A stretch of 23,933 nucleotides of DNA, taken from JAQBFJ01 sp032123435. Its GTDB lineage: Bacteria > Verrucomicrobiota > Kiritimatiellia > UBA8416 > JAQBFJ01. The translations under genes were made by a program, and so were the position numbers. Below are positions 1 through 7,324 of the stretch, in pieces. The stretch spans positions 1-23,933 of the forward strand of contig JAQBFJ010000223.1 of assembly GCA_032123435.1 (NCBI GenBank), read 5' to 3'. The first letter of the stretch is position 1, and each line of letters begins with the position of its first letter. The notes under the pieces were generated by a model. The model was not told the origin of the DNA. It saw nothing but the letters and a program-made list of their open reading frames with translations, and made no database searches.

Positions 1-237
1 GCCGCTGACGCGGTTGTCGTATGCGGAGTTCCATTCGGAACCGGCAATGTAATCAACCTTGATCTGGCCGAATATGCAATGTCACGCGGAACGAAAGTGT
101 TCATCATGGACAAAACATCAGAACGGGATTACACACCTCGCCGGGAAGCAACAGTCAAGGCGCGTAAACTCATTGAACAAGGAGCTGAAACATGGAGTGA
201 TATTCTCGAATTACTCAGCATCCTTCCTTCCAAATGA
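1..237 (+). CDS. C-terminal end of a probable ABC transporter ATP-binding protein (FecE/BtuD type), 5' end outside window
   Basis: The reading frame is open from the first base and ends with TGA at 235-237, giving 78 residues. The visible part begins ADAVVVCGVPFGTGNVINLD and continues with a Rossmann-like strand (GTKVFIMD). From memory, this pattern (VVVxxVPFGxGNxxNL, then a strand and an ExRD-type segment) resembles the extra C-terminal domain of some archaeal and anaerobe iron-complex/cobalamin ABC ATPases. No Walker motifs are visible because the N-terminal part is missing. It is the only gene on the plus strand here and converges on clpB. The following relic resembles a corrinoid-remodelling protein, which would fit cobalamin uptake, but that is inference. 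That it is a real gene end is fairly clear; the family is uncertain. Confidence 0.55.
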   Translation, partial: AADAVVVCGVPFGTGNVINLDLAEYAMSRGTKVFIMDKTSERDYTPRREATVKARKLIEQGAETWSDILELLSILPSK

Positions 238-370
238 AGCACATTACGACCTTTCAATATACCTTGATACGGGTCACATCGTCATGGCCGACCTTTCGCT
301 CAAAGACTGTTTTGAACACTTTTTCCAGTACACCAACATGTTCCACATTCACGGCATATCAAACAACTAG
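236..370 (+). pseudogene. Decayed fragment of a xylose-isomerase-like TIM-barrel protein, CbiR-like
   Basis: About 45 codons in a frame shifted relative to the upstream gene read like a real protein piece: NEAHYDLSIYLDTGHIVMAD, then about 25 residues later FHIHGISNN and a TAG stop. The LDTGH followed by HIHG spacing is typical of metal-binding positions late in the AP-endonuclease/xylose-isomerase-like barrel (PF01261). In the cobamide-remodelling phosphodiesterase CbiR, as I recall it, the equivalent text is LDIGH...HLHG followed by a DH motif, which is absent here. There is no start codon in frame near the homologous part and the N-terminal two thirds are missing, so this looks like a remnant after deletion. 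The adjacency to a possible corrinoid ABC ATPase supports a cobalamin-related origin. The specific family is an inference. Confidence 0.4.
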
Positions 371-575
371 CCCGCTTATTTCACGAGTTCAGGCCAATCA
401 AGGCCAAGGCATTGAGGACGAAGCCGAGACACGTCGAAATCGGGTTCCGAGGCAAGTCATTGAGGTGGTGTAAGATACACGCTCGCAGTAGATCCTTCAC
501 GAATAATGTGCGCTAGTATTTCGACGCGCTTCTTCCGCGGTTGAAGCGGTAAGGAACGACAGAAAAACAGTATTG
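371..575. other. Non-coding convergent intergenic region with a short near-repeat
   Basis: No convincing gene lies between the plus-strand gene end and the clpB stop codon. The segment holds a 13-base near-repeat, CAAGGCATTGAGG at 405-417 and CAAGTCATTGAGG at 453-465 (one mismatch). It also contains TCGAAATCGGG at 434-444, which recurs inverted at 3530-3540 on the other side of clpB. The function is unknown. Confidence 0.4.
527..548 (-). terminator. Possible clpB transcription terminator hairpin (weak)
   Basis: CGCTTC at 527-532 pairs with GAAGCG at 543-548 around a CCGCGG core flanked by TT/TT mismatches, about 30 bases beyond the clpB stop. There is no clear U-run after it in the clpB direction. 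It could be a terminator for either convergent gene or chance. Confidence 0.25.
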
Positions 576-3176
576 TTATTTGATCACAATACGCCCGTCC
601 ACGGCGTCAACCTTGATTTTGGATCCGTCTGAAATCTCGCCGGAAATAATTTTACGCGCCGCCTGCGTCTCAACTTCACGCTGAATCACTCTTTTCAGAG
701 GCCGGGCGCCGTAAACCGGATCATACCCCATATCAGCAATCATCTTCCTCGCGCGATCGGTCAATTCAATGCTTATGCCCTGACCCGCAAACCGTTTTTT
801 CAGATGGCTCATCTGTAAATCAATAACACTGCCTATTTCATCTTTTGCCAGCGTCTTGAAAAGCACTATTTCATCAACACGATTCAGGAATTCGGGACGG
901 AAATTAGCCCTCAATTCCTCCATAACCTGATTGCGGACTTCATCGCTGATCCGCCCTTTTGAATCAATACCGGCCAGCAGGCGCGGTGACCCTATATTGC
1001 TGGTCATTATGACTATGGTATTCTTGAAATTCACTGTCCGCCCGTGCGAATCAGTAAGCCGCCCATCCTCCAGAATCTGAAGAAGGATGTTAAACACATC
1101 ATGATGTGCTTTCTCTATTTCATCGAGCAGAACAACGCTATACGGTTTGCGGCGCACAGCTTCAGTCAATTGGCCGCCCTCCTCGTAACCAATGTATCCC
1201 GGCGGCGCACCGACAAGACGGGACACGGAATGCTTTTCCATGTATTCGCTCATGTCTATGCGCACAAAATTTTCCTCCGTATCAAACAAAGCCGTCGCTA
1301 AGGTTTTGGCCAGTTCTGTTTTGCCCACGCCAGTGGGGCCAAGGAAAATAAATGAACCGATCGGCCGTTCAGGCGCGCTTATTCCAGCCCTGGCCCTCAA
1401 AACAGCATCAGATACAGCCTGTACCGCCTCATCCTGACCTATGACACGCTCATGGAGAACCTGCGGGAGCTTGATCAGTTTCTCGCGCTCCCCCTCCAGT
1501 AGTCTCGTCAGGGGAATACCGGCCCAACGGGAAACAACCTCCGCTATTTCCTCCTCAGTAACCTCCTCGCGCAGTAAAACTGCTGTCCCCTTCTTTTCTT
1601 TGGTCTGAGCCTCAAAAACGGAAAGTTCTTTTTCCATTTGAGGAATAACGCCATGCCGCAGTTTGGCAAGCCGGTCAAGATCATAACCGCGTTCGGCTTC
1701 CTGACTCTCATGCCGGGCTTTTTCGAGTTTTTCACGCAATTCACGAACTTGGGCAATGTTCTTCTTCTCGGATTCCCATTGCAGTTTCATGGCATCAGCT
1801 TCGGCTTTCAAATCCGCCAGTTCTTTGCGAAGCGCTTCGCATCTTTCCTTGCTTGTTTTGTCCGATTCTTTCTTCAAAGCCATTTCTTCTATTTCAAGCC
1901 GAAGCACTTTTCGCATGATTTCGTCCAGTTCAGCGGGCATTGAATCAATTTCCGTACGAATGGAAGCACATGCTTCATCCATCAAATCTATGGCCTTGTC
2001 GGGCAGGAACCTGTCGCTTATATAGCGGTCCGAAAGCATAGCCGCGGCAACAAGCGCGGCATCCTGAATACGCACACCGTGATGCACCTCAAACCGTTCT
2101 TTAAGTCCGCGTAATATTGATATCGTGTCCTCTACAGAAGGTGCGTCTATCAACACGGGCTGAAAACGCCTTTCGAGAGCGGCATCTTTTTCAATATATT
2201 TCCGGTATTCATCAAGCGTGGTCGCGCCTATACAGTGAAGCTCACCGCGGGCAAGCATCGGCTTCAGCATGTTTCCGGCATCAGACGAACCTTCGGTTTT
2301 GCCGGCCCCGACTATGGTATGGAGCTCATCAATAAACAGTATCACCCTGCCGTTTGAAGCCTTTATCTCCGTTAATACAGCCTTCAGCCGCTCCTCAAAT
2401 TCACCCCTGAATTTTGCGCCTGCCATAAGCGCGGTCATATCCAAAGCGAAAATAGTGTGATCTTTCAGACCTTCCGGCACGTCACCGCGTACGATTCTAT
2501 GGGCCAGCCCCTCAACAATCGCCGTCTTGCCGACACCGGGATCACCGATGAGCACCGGATTGTTCTTCGTCTTACGCGACAATATCCTGACAATACTGCG
2601 TATTTCAGAATCGCGCCCGATTACCGGATCCAATTTTCCATCTTTAGCCAACTTAACTAAATCAACGCCATATTTCTGCAATGCTTCATAAACTTCCTCC
2701 GGATTATCAGACGTAACTCTTTGATTGCCGCGCATAGCCTTTAGTTTTTGAAACGCTGCCTTTTTGTCAATACCATATTCACTGAGAATTTTTCCGGCAA
2801 AAGTATCACCACCTTCTTCAACAAACGCGAGAAATATGTGCTCTACCGAAATATATTCATCTTTAAGATTCTTAGCCTCATCACCGGCTTTGACCAAAAG
2901 ACGGTTCAGCCTGTTCGTAATATAAAGCTTGGCTGCCTCCGAATTTCCTCCGCTCAAATGCGGCCGCCTGTCAAGCTCCTCCTCAAGCCGGGCTTTTACA
3001 ACCGAAACAACGCCTCCGGCCCCCTCCACTAATCGGGCTACCAGTCCGTTTTCCTGTTCCAGCAGACAGAGCAAAAGATGCTCCCCATCCACTTCCTGAT
3101 GGCCATATCGTACAGCCTTAACATGAGCCGCCTGCAATGCTTCCTGCGCTTTTTGTGTTAATTTGTTTATATCCAT
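576..3176 (-). CDS. clpB: ATP-dependent chaperone ClpB
   Basis: ClpB is the hexameric Hsp100 disaggregase that, with DnaK, pulls polypeptides out of aggregates in the cytoplasm. The 866-residue product matches the usual length of about 860. It has a double N-terminal Clp repeat (residues 1-150), a first AAA+ domain with Walker A GDPGVGKT near residue 205 and Walker B LFIDELHT, a long charged coiled-coil middle domain (about 410-540) and a second AAA+ domain with GPTGVGKT near 608 and VLLDEIEK. The middle domain separates it from ClpA/ClpC. The ATG at 3176 is preceded by GGAAGGAG at good spacing. It is separated from the upstream gene by about 500 non-coding bases and probably has its own promoter. 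I see no CIRCE element. dnaK and grpE are not in the window. Confidence 0.97.
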   Translation of the reverse strand: MDINKLTQKAQEALQAAHVKAVRYGHQEVDGEHLLLCLLEQENGLVARLVEGAGGVVSVVKARLEEELDRRPHLSGGNSEAAKLYITNRLNRLLVKAGDEAKNLKDEYISVEHIFLAFVEEGGDTFAGKILSEYGIDKKAAFQKLKAMRGNQRVTSDNPEEVYEALQKYGVDLVKLAKDGKLDPVIGRDSEIRSIVRILSRKTKNNPVLIGDPGVGKTAIVEGLAHRIVRGDVPEGLKDHTIFALDMTALMAGAKFRGEFEERLKAVLTEIKASNGRVILFIDELHTIVGAGKTEGSSDAGNMLKPMLARGELHCIGATTLDEYRKYIEKDAALERRFQPVLIDAPSVEDTISILRGLKERFEVHHGVRIQDAALVAAAMLSDRYISDRFLPDKAIDLMDEACASIRTEIDSMPAELDEIMRKVLRLEIEEMALKKESDKTSKERCEALRKELADLKAEADAMKLQWESEKKNIAQVRELREKLEKARHESQEAERGYDLDRLAKLRHGVIPQMEKELSVFEAQTKEKKGTAVLLREEVTEEEIAEVVSRWAGIPLTRLLEGEREKLIKLPQVLHERVIGQDEAVQAVSDAVLRARAGISAPERPIGSFIFLGPTGVGKTELAKTLATALFDTEENFVRIDMSEYMEKHSVSRLVGAPPGYIGYEEGGQLTEAVRRKPYSVVLLDEIEKAHHDVFNILLQILEDGRLTDSHGRTVNFKNTIVIMTSNIGSPRLLAGIDSKGRISDEVRNQVMEELRANFRPEFLNRVDEIVLFKTLAKDEIGSVIDLQMSHLKKRFAGQGISIELTDRARKMIADMGYDPVYGARPLKRVIQREVETQAARKIISGEISDGSKIKVDAVDGRIVIK

Positions 3177-3244
3177 TTACTGCTCCTTCCTGGAATCCCT
3201 TCTTTATCTTGAGCATATCTCATGCCACAGAACAACATTTATCT

Positions 3245-3273
3245 ATCTTATTGCATTCCAGCATGTTCCACAA
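3245..3273 (-). promoter_or_regulatory. Candidate sigma-70-type promoter for clpB
   Basis: On the minus strand TTGTGG (3268-3273) is followed after exactly 17 bases by TAAGAT (3245-3250), about 70 bases before the clpB start codon. Matches to consensus are moderate (3/6 and 4/6). No clear heat-shock sigma-32 pattern was found, so this is a suggestion from spacing only. Confidence 0.3.
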
Positions 3274-3292
3274 CTAACGCAAAACCGGGTGA

Positions 3293-3337
3293 GCCATAAT
3301 GGCGCAACTGTTAAATGTGATTTAAAGCCATAATGGC
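3293..3337. repeat. Two copies of the near-palindrome GCCATAATGGC upstream of clpB
   Basis: GCCATAATGGC occurs at 3293-3303 and again at 3327-3337, so the units are 34 bases apart. Each is an 11-base palindrome apart from its central base, and the match extends into AGCCATAATGGC in both. They lie just upstream of the candidate clpB -35 box, a position that would suit a regulator, but may be part of the repeat-rich spacer instead. Confidence 0.4.
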
Positions 3338-3681
3338 ACACTTTGAATGAATGGCTGGTGCGACGAAAAATCGCCGCAGGGCAGAAGGACAAGTGGGGGA
3401 AAGGGAAAGTTTTGACAGGATTAACTGGATGATGGAAAGGTTTACCATGAAGGACAAGAAGAAAGTATTTCAATATCCAATGTTCAAGCATGAAGTGTGG
3501 CGGTACGAAAACTGGATCACGATAGCGATCCCGATTTCGATTTGGATGCTTCCCGTGCCTCCACGTTTGGTTGGCACTGCCTTCTCCCTGAATCCAAATC
3601 GGGATCGACAAATCCCTTTCGGTGCTGCCGTGCCCTTCCGCCACAGATATGCGGCGTCGGGAAGATAACAATGGTTGTTAC
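3338..3681. other. Non-coding spacer made of relic intergenic repeats
   Basis: There is no credible gene in this stretch; open frames on both strands read as low-information text. Several pieces resemble short repeat phrases I recall from intergenic DNA of many environmental bacteria. Examples are TTTTGACAGGATTAACTGG (around 3410-3428), TTTACCATGAAGGACAAGAA (3441-3460), CAATATCCAATGTTCAAGCA (3471-3490) and a GATAGCGATCCCGATTTCGA run (3521-3540) that translates as a D-rich pattern (DSDPDFDLD). The recollection cannot be checked here. Confidence 0.45.
3526..3607. repeat. Long inverted repeat in the clpB upstream spacer
   Basis: CGATCCCGATTT (3526-3537) is perfectly complementary to AAATCGGGATCG (3596-3607). 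The left arm also carries TTTGGAT (3541-3547), which can pair with ATCCAAA (3592-3598), so the left arm looks like the right arm with an extra CGATTT unit. An inner stem GTGCC/GGCAC (3555-3559 with 3573-3577) is possible. It lies about 75 bases beyond the stop of the thioredoxin/CcdA gene and could act as a transcript-end hairpin, but lacks a U-run. Confidence 0.5.
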
Positions 3682-4854
3682 TCAGAGCAATACAACAAGA
3701 ACAGCCATGATAATAAAAAAGATGCCCATCAACACCTTGCTCACCGTCATATTCTTTTTGCTCCACTCAATCAGCAAGGTCGTGTTTGTTCCGAAATACG
3801 TAACGATAAATACGGTTGTAAGCGGCACGATAAACATCAGATTATAGAGCAGAAGATATAATAAGGCCCGCATTTGGGAGCCGCCCTTGCTGATCACTAT
3901 CACAAGTACGGGGACGTACATTTGACCAGTACAAACGCTTTCCATGACTGTAACACAAATTCCTGCGGAAACACCGCCTGCCATTATGCTTCCCAAATTC
4001 AAACCTTTTCGCATCGCGCCGTGTATTCCTTTTTTCACGGCATTCGGCATCTGCAGTATGATATCACTTGTCTTACCGGTTTTCCTGTAATTGTACGCGT
4101 CGCGAAAAGACAAGTACGCCAGAATACCAAGTGCAATCATAACAGTGATTTCCATCCCGACTCTTACTTTTGCAAATCCCTCAAACATGTAAATCAGATG
4201 CAATAGACCAAATCCAATAGCCAGATAAGTCAAGAAAGATGCCAGGCAGAACGAAACACCCAGCAACATAAAAGACCTGCCTTTTACCTTGAATACAGCG
4301 AGAAGGCTCATGAAGAATATTATAGTTGAAAAAGAGCACGGATTAATTCCATCGATCAGACCGGCGGTAATTATAGTCCAAACGGTGAACGTTCGCATTT
4401 TGACATTCGCGATGTTTTCATTGATATGTCCATCCACGAGAATCGGTTCAGGCTCACGCCGGCCGGGCGCCAGTCCGGCCGCGATACAGTCGTTGACGCA
4501 TTTGAACAGTCCTTCTTTTATTGCCAATAATCCGTTGAACACATGTTTATAATCAACCACCATGCATACGGACTCGCTTTCCGTTATATTAAGAGCATTT
4601 TGATATGCAATCATAACAAGAATGTTACTGTAATTAATGAGATTGTAATGGTTCAGATCATAGAAACCCTCGAAACGCTCCTTAAGTTCAGGCAGTATTT
4701 CTTCATCAACCTGCCTGCAATCGGAACAACCAGATGTATAGAAAAAATCTATGGTGACACGGGGAATGCCCTGTGCCATCACACCCAGCGGTAAAAGAAG
4801 CATGATCCACGCGTACAGAAACAGTCTGAGATAAAATGTATTACGTTGTTTCAT
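3682..4854 (-). CDS. Thioredoxin-like/CcdA (DsbD-type) fusion membrane protein
   Basis: This predicted inner-membrane protein probably moves reducing equivalents from the cytoplasm to a periplasmic thioredoxin domain. From the chosen ATG it has 390 residues: a signal-like segment (residues 8-28), a periplasmic thioredoxin-like domain with CSDC (Cys43, Cys46) in FFYTSGCSDC, then about six hydrophobic helices from residue 158. Within these lie DGINPCSFST (Cys173) and MESVCTGQMYVP (Cys308), the paired cysteines typical of CcdA/DsbD transmembrane domains (PF02683). The domain order is thioredoxin first, opposite to E. coli DsbD. An ATG at 4926 would add 24 polar residues and overlap the upstream gene by 29 bases; I prefer 4854 because it puts the signal segment at the N-terminus, though neither start has a strong ribosome site. 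The gene follows a DUF1573 gene and is the last before the clpB spacer. Confidence 0.8.
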   Translation of the reverse strand: MKQRNTFYLRLFLYAWIMLLLPLGVMAQGIPRVTIDFFYTSGCSDCRQVDEEILPELKERFEGFYDLNHYNLINYSNILVMIAYQNALNITESESVCMVVDYKHVFNGLLAIKEGLFKCVNDCIAAGLAPGRREPEPILVDGHINENIANVKMRTFTVWTIITAGLIDGINPCSFSTIIFFMSLLAVFKVKGRSFMLLGVSFCLASFLTYLAIGFGLLHLIYMFEGFAKVRVGMEITVMIALGILAYLSFRDAYNYRKTGKTSDIILQMPNAVKKGIHGAMRKGLNLGSIMAGGVSAGICVTVMESVCTGQMYVPVLVIVISKGGSQMRALLYLLLYNLMFIVPLTTVFIVTYFGTNTTLLIEWSKKNMTVSKVLMGIFFIIMAVLVVLL

Positions 4855-4897
4855 GGCTGACTGCTGTTCTTTTCCATTTTCAGCAATTGTTGTCTTA

Positions 4898-5932
4898 TCA
4901 TTGCTCTGTAACGGAAGGATACACATAAACAGGAACCATGATAAGACTGGCCCCTTTTTTATCAGTAGAAACGACCATATACTTTCCGTGAATATCCATA
5001 GAAGATTTCATATTATGAAAATCACATCTGTACGTATAATCATTAATCCGCGTAACACTGTACTTAATATCCGGTAACGGTGTTTCGATATTAACAATCT
5101 GAAAATTACTCCCGCTTCTTGAACGCATGATAAAACTATAGACTGTATTTGTTCCTTCCTGCTGTTTTACAGATATGCTTTCCGGAACAAAGAGGATGTC
5201 TTCCGACACAGTAATATTCAGATCAATCGTTATCGACGGGAATCTTGCGTTATCAGTAAGCGCCAACAGCGCACCATGCATAAAGCCGCTCTGCATGGGT
5301 GGAACGGTCTTAACGGCCACTTCGCTCACATTAGACGCCAGACTCCTGTACGAAACAGCGATATTCGAGACCGCGCAGATCACATTTGTTATAGAAAATG
5401 CGTTGTTTATATCAGCGCTCATTGTTACCACATGTTCAATAATGGAATCAGCCGACGGACAGCCGAAATTGAGTGATCTTGGATTAACATCCAGCAGGGC
5501 CGTCACCTGCCCTACGAAAGACAATCTATATATCGGTTTATCCGGGTCATTTGATCTTACGTGCATTATCTTTCTGCATTTGCCGGATTGCTTATCAAGG
5601 GGAAATTTCACTGAAATAGCAGTATTTCTTCCAGGCGGCACATTCTTATTCCCGGTCAATTGCGCAGAAACGCCACAGCATGATTTTACATGCTGGATTT
5701 CCAGCGGAGCAGACCCCCTGTTCCACAATACAAATACATGTTCAAAGCAGACTGTATTATTAAGTATGCCGAAATCATATACGGGCTCATCGCAAACCAG
5801 TTCAGGCGCATTATCTCCAATGCTGGGACCGGCGCCACAACACACAACAGCAAATAATAACGCCAAACACGCCGCTGTTCGACGCCAACATTGCCTGCCT
5901 GTTGTATAATATTCTAATTCAAATTTGATCAT
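4898..5932 (-). CDS. Exported DUF1573 domain protein
   Basis: The 344-residue product has an N-terminal hydrophobic segment (about residues 19-34, ACLALLFAVVCCGAG), indicating export, followed by Ig-like beta-rich repeats. The first repeat, YDFGILNN...FVLWNRGSAPLEI...KSCCGVSA, is the DUF1573 signature (PF07610) in which a conserved Phe-Gly is followed by a cysteine pair before a GNKNVPPG-type turn. Second and third repeats follow at NPRSLNFGCPS (about 150) and DILFVPESISV (about 245). The function of DUF1573 is unknown; these proteins are thought to be extracytoplasmic structural or adhesion-like domains. The mature part has several cysteines, which makes it a plausible client of the thioredoxin/CcdA protein encoded 43 bases downstream. 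A GTG two codons earlier (5938) is an alternative start; neither has a clear ribosome site. Confidence 0.75.
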   Translation of the reverse strand: MIKFELEYYTTGRQCWRRTAACLALLFAVVCCGAGPSIGDNAPELVCDEPVYDFGILNNTVCFEHVFVLWNRGSAPLEIQHVKSCCGVSAQLTGNKNVPPGRNTAISVKFPLDKQSGKCRKIMHVRSNDPDKPIYRLSFVGQVTALLDVNPRSLNFGCPSADSIIEHVVTMSADINNAFSITNVICAVSNIAVSYRSLASNVSEVAVKTVPPMQSGFMHGALLALTDNARFPSITIDLNITVSEDILFVPESISVKQQEGTNTVYSFIMRSRSGSNFQIVNIETPLPDIKYSVTRINDYTYRCDFHNMKSSMDIHGKYMVVSTDKKGASLIMVPVYVYPSVTEQ

Positions 5933-6009
5933 GAACACACCAACTTATCCATTGATTATGCATGTAACATGACAACATGTCACGCGTGTATTAGCCTGTC
6001 TGCCCCTGA

Positions 6010-6921
6010 TCACCGCAATACTGTCGTTACATCATCCATAAGTATTCCGAAAAACGGCGTTAAATCGACTTTGACTTCAGCGGTATACGCCCTGGCATTT
6101 CTCAGCTTTCTGGGTGGTTTACATATAAAATCAACCTTGGCCTCATCGGTTTCGATTTTCACCACTTTTCTCGTCTGTGATTTTCTTACATCCGAGGAAA
6201 TAACAACTTTAGCACGCGAAGAAAGGCCTGAATCGGGTAAAAACCCGAATTTCCCCATCTTGATGCGGCCCCTCACGTGAGGCGGATCGCTCCGGTAATC
6301 CCATGACACATGCAGGGTCGGTTTCTTCAGGATTGGCTCGACCTCTATTTTACGAAAAGCGAGCATCACGGGTCTATGTGAACCATAAAGTTCGAAGGAA
6401 CATTTATCGCCGTTAGCCAGGTTTCGGACTCTGCATATGATCTCGGAATCAAGGTTCAACCTTCCTTTTTCCCACATTGTCTTAAGGCTCAATTTAATAT
6501 TATAGTCCACTTCAATTTTGTCAAACTTTGCATGCAGATTGAATTTTCTGAACTCAATTTTTCTTGATTTCGAGTATGACCCTCTGCATAGAACCGCATT
6601 GCTGTATAATTCATGTTCGGGGCTATAAAGGAACATGATATCATGACGTCCATATTTTCTTTCGCAATCAAACACCAGGTACAGGACATCGTTCGAACCA
6701 GGCCCGAATTGGAATGCGTAGTAAGCGGCGTAATCTGCCGCGCGCAAGGCTGGACCCGGAATATCTTTTCCAGCTAGCGGCATTGGCTTCTCGTAATGAA
6801 AAATATTCTGACCACGTGCTTCCGTTGAGGCCAACAGCGCAAAAACCACAGAAAGCGCCATTCCCGCGTAAATCCGTTTATATTTACGCCTCAATTTCTG
6901 AATTACTGTTTTTCTTTCCAT
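6010..6921 (-). CDS. Exported protein of unknown function
   Basis: I do not recognise this 303-residue protein. It begins with a basic stretch (MERKTVIQKLRRKYKR), a hydrophobic segment (residues 17-32, IYAGMALSVVFALLAS) and a plausible signal-peptidase site after EARG near residue 37. The mature part looks beta-rich, with many alternating charged and hydrophobic strands, no evident catalytic motif and five scattered cysteines. The ATG at 6921 gives a 38-base overlap with the upstream zinc-ribbon gene; ATG 6948 or GTG 6960 would only add residues before the signal segment, and ATG 6861 would cut off its basic part. Its position between a zinc-ribbon gene and DUF1573 suggests a shared envelope role, but this is context only. 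Confidence 0.65.
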   Translation of the reverse strand: MERKTVIQKLRRKYKRIYAGMALSVVFALLASTEARGQNIFHYEKPMPLAGKDIPGPALRAADYAAYYAFQFGPGSNDVLYLVFDCERKYGRHDIMFLYSPEHELYSNAVLCRGSYSKSRKIEFRKFNLHAKFDKIEVDYNIKLSLKTMWEKGRLNLDSEIICRVRNLANGDKCSFELYGSHRPVMLAFRKIEVEPILKKPTLHVSWDYRSDPPHVRGRIKMGKFGFLPDSGLSSRAKVVISSDVRKSQTRKVVKIETDEAKVDFICKPPRKLRNARAYTAEVKVDLTPFFGILMDDVTTVLR

Positions 6922-7291
6922 TGTCTTTCTTTGTATCCTTTGCGGCATGAAATTTATCACACCAACCGGTAGCTTCCACTTCCCGGCAATTCAACCCACA
7001 ACGTTGTGTAAAAGGGTTTTTGATATAATGTTCACAATAACGACAATTTTGTTTTTTTTCACTCTCATCGAAAATGTTTATCTTAACGGGACGATCATCA
7101 TCCGTAAAAACGGCCGGTTCTTTTTCCTTCACTTTGAACGGTACCTCACTAGCGTTTGAATATTCATGTCCGCACGACACGCATACGAAGTATTCTCCCG
7201 TTTTTTTGAAGCCATCGTATCGAGCTTCGCATCTCACCAGCGTATCCGCACCGCAGGCCGAACAGATCATTTCCATGGACATTAAGTTCAT
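6884..7291 (-). CDS. Small protein with two predicted zinc ribbons
   Basis: The 135-residue product has no signal peptide and is probably cytoplasmic. A first ribbon is formed by CSAC (Cys10, Cys13) and CVSC (Cys37, Cys40). A second cysteine cluster is CRYC (Cys83, Cys86), followed by NPFTQRCGLNC (Cys98, Cys102) and WC (Cys111). The linker between them is acidic and the tail is lysine/asparagine-rich. Two such modules usually imply metal-stabilised folds in nucleic-acid or protein contacts, but no family can be named with confidence. It lies 33 bases after alaS and overlaps the next gene. ATG codons at 7282, 7276 and 7270 are alternative starts, all upstream of the first cysteine; a GGTGGGG at about 13 bases before 7291 is the best ribosome-site candidate. 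Confidence 0.65.
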   Translation of the reverse strand: MNLMSMEMICSACGADTLVRCEARYDGFKKTGEYFVCVSCGHEYSNASEVPFKVKEKEPAVFTDDDRPVKINIFDESEKKQNCRYCEHYIKNPFTQRCGLNCREVEATGWCDKFHAAKDTKKDNGKKNSNSEIEA

Positions 7292-7324
7292 TTTTTACGC
7301 GCGACCCCACCAGGCAAGCTTTTA

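Noticed and set aside
3177..3350. CIRCE or sigma-32 element before clpB
   Set aside because: No TTAGCACTC/GAGTGCTAA dyad and no clear CTTGAA-CCCATNT pattern could be found.
3243..3671. Open frames on both strands between clpB and the thioredoxin/CcdA gene
   Set aside because: Their translations are the repeat text of the spacer (D-rich or R/N-rich), without domains, plausible starts or ribosome sites.
3662..3681. Hairpin TAACAA/TTGTTA right after the thioredoxin/CcdA stop as a terminator
   Set aside because: The stem is six AT-rich pairs and no U-run follows in the transcription direction.
5175..5909. A 244-codon open frame on the plus strand
   Set aside because: It lies fully opposite the DUF1573 gene, has no recognisable motif and no ribosome site; it mirrors the coding pattern of the minus strand.
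5944..5985. Repeated CATG and a TGACA/TGTCA hairpin between the exported unknown and DUF1573 genes
   Set aside because: The stem is only five pairs and there is no U-run or conserved operator pattern, so it may be chance.
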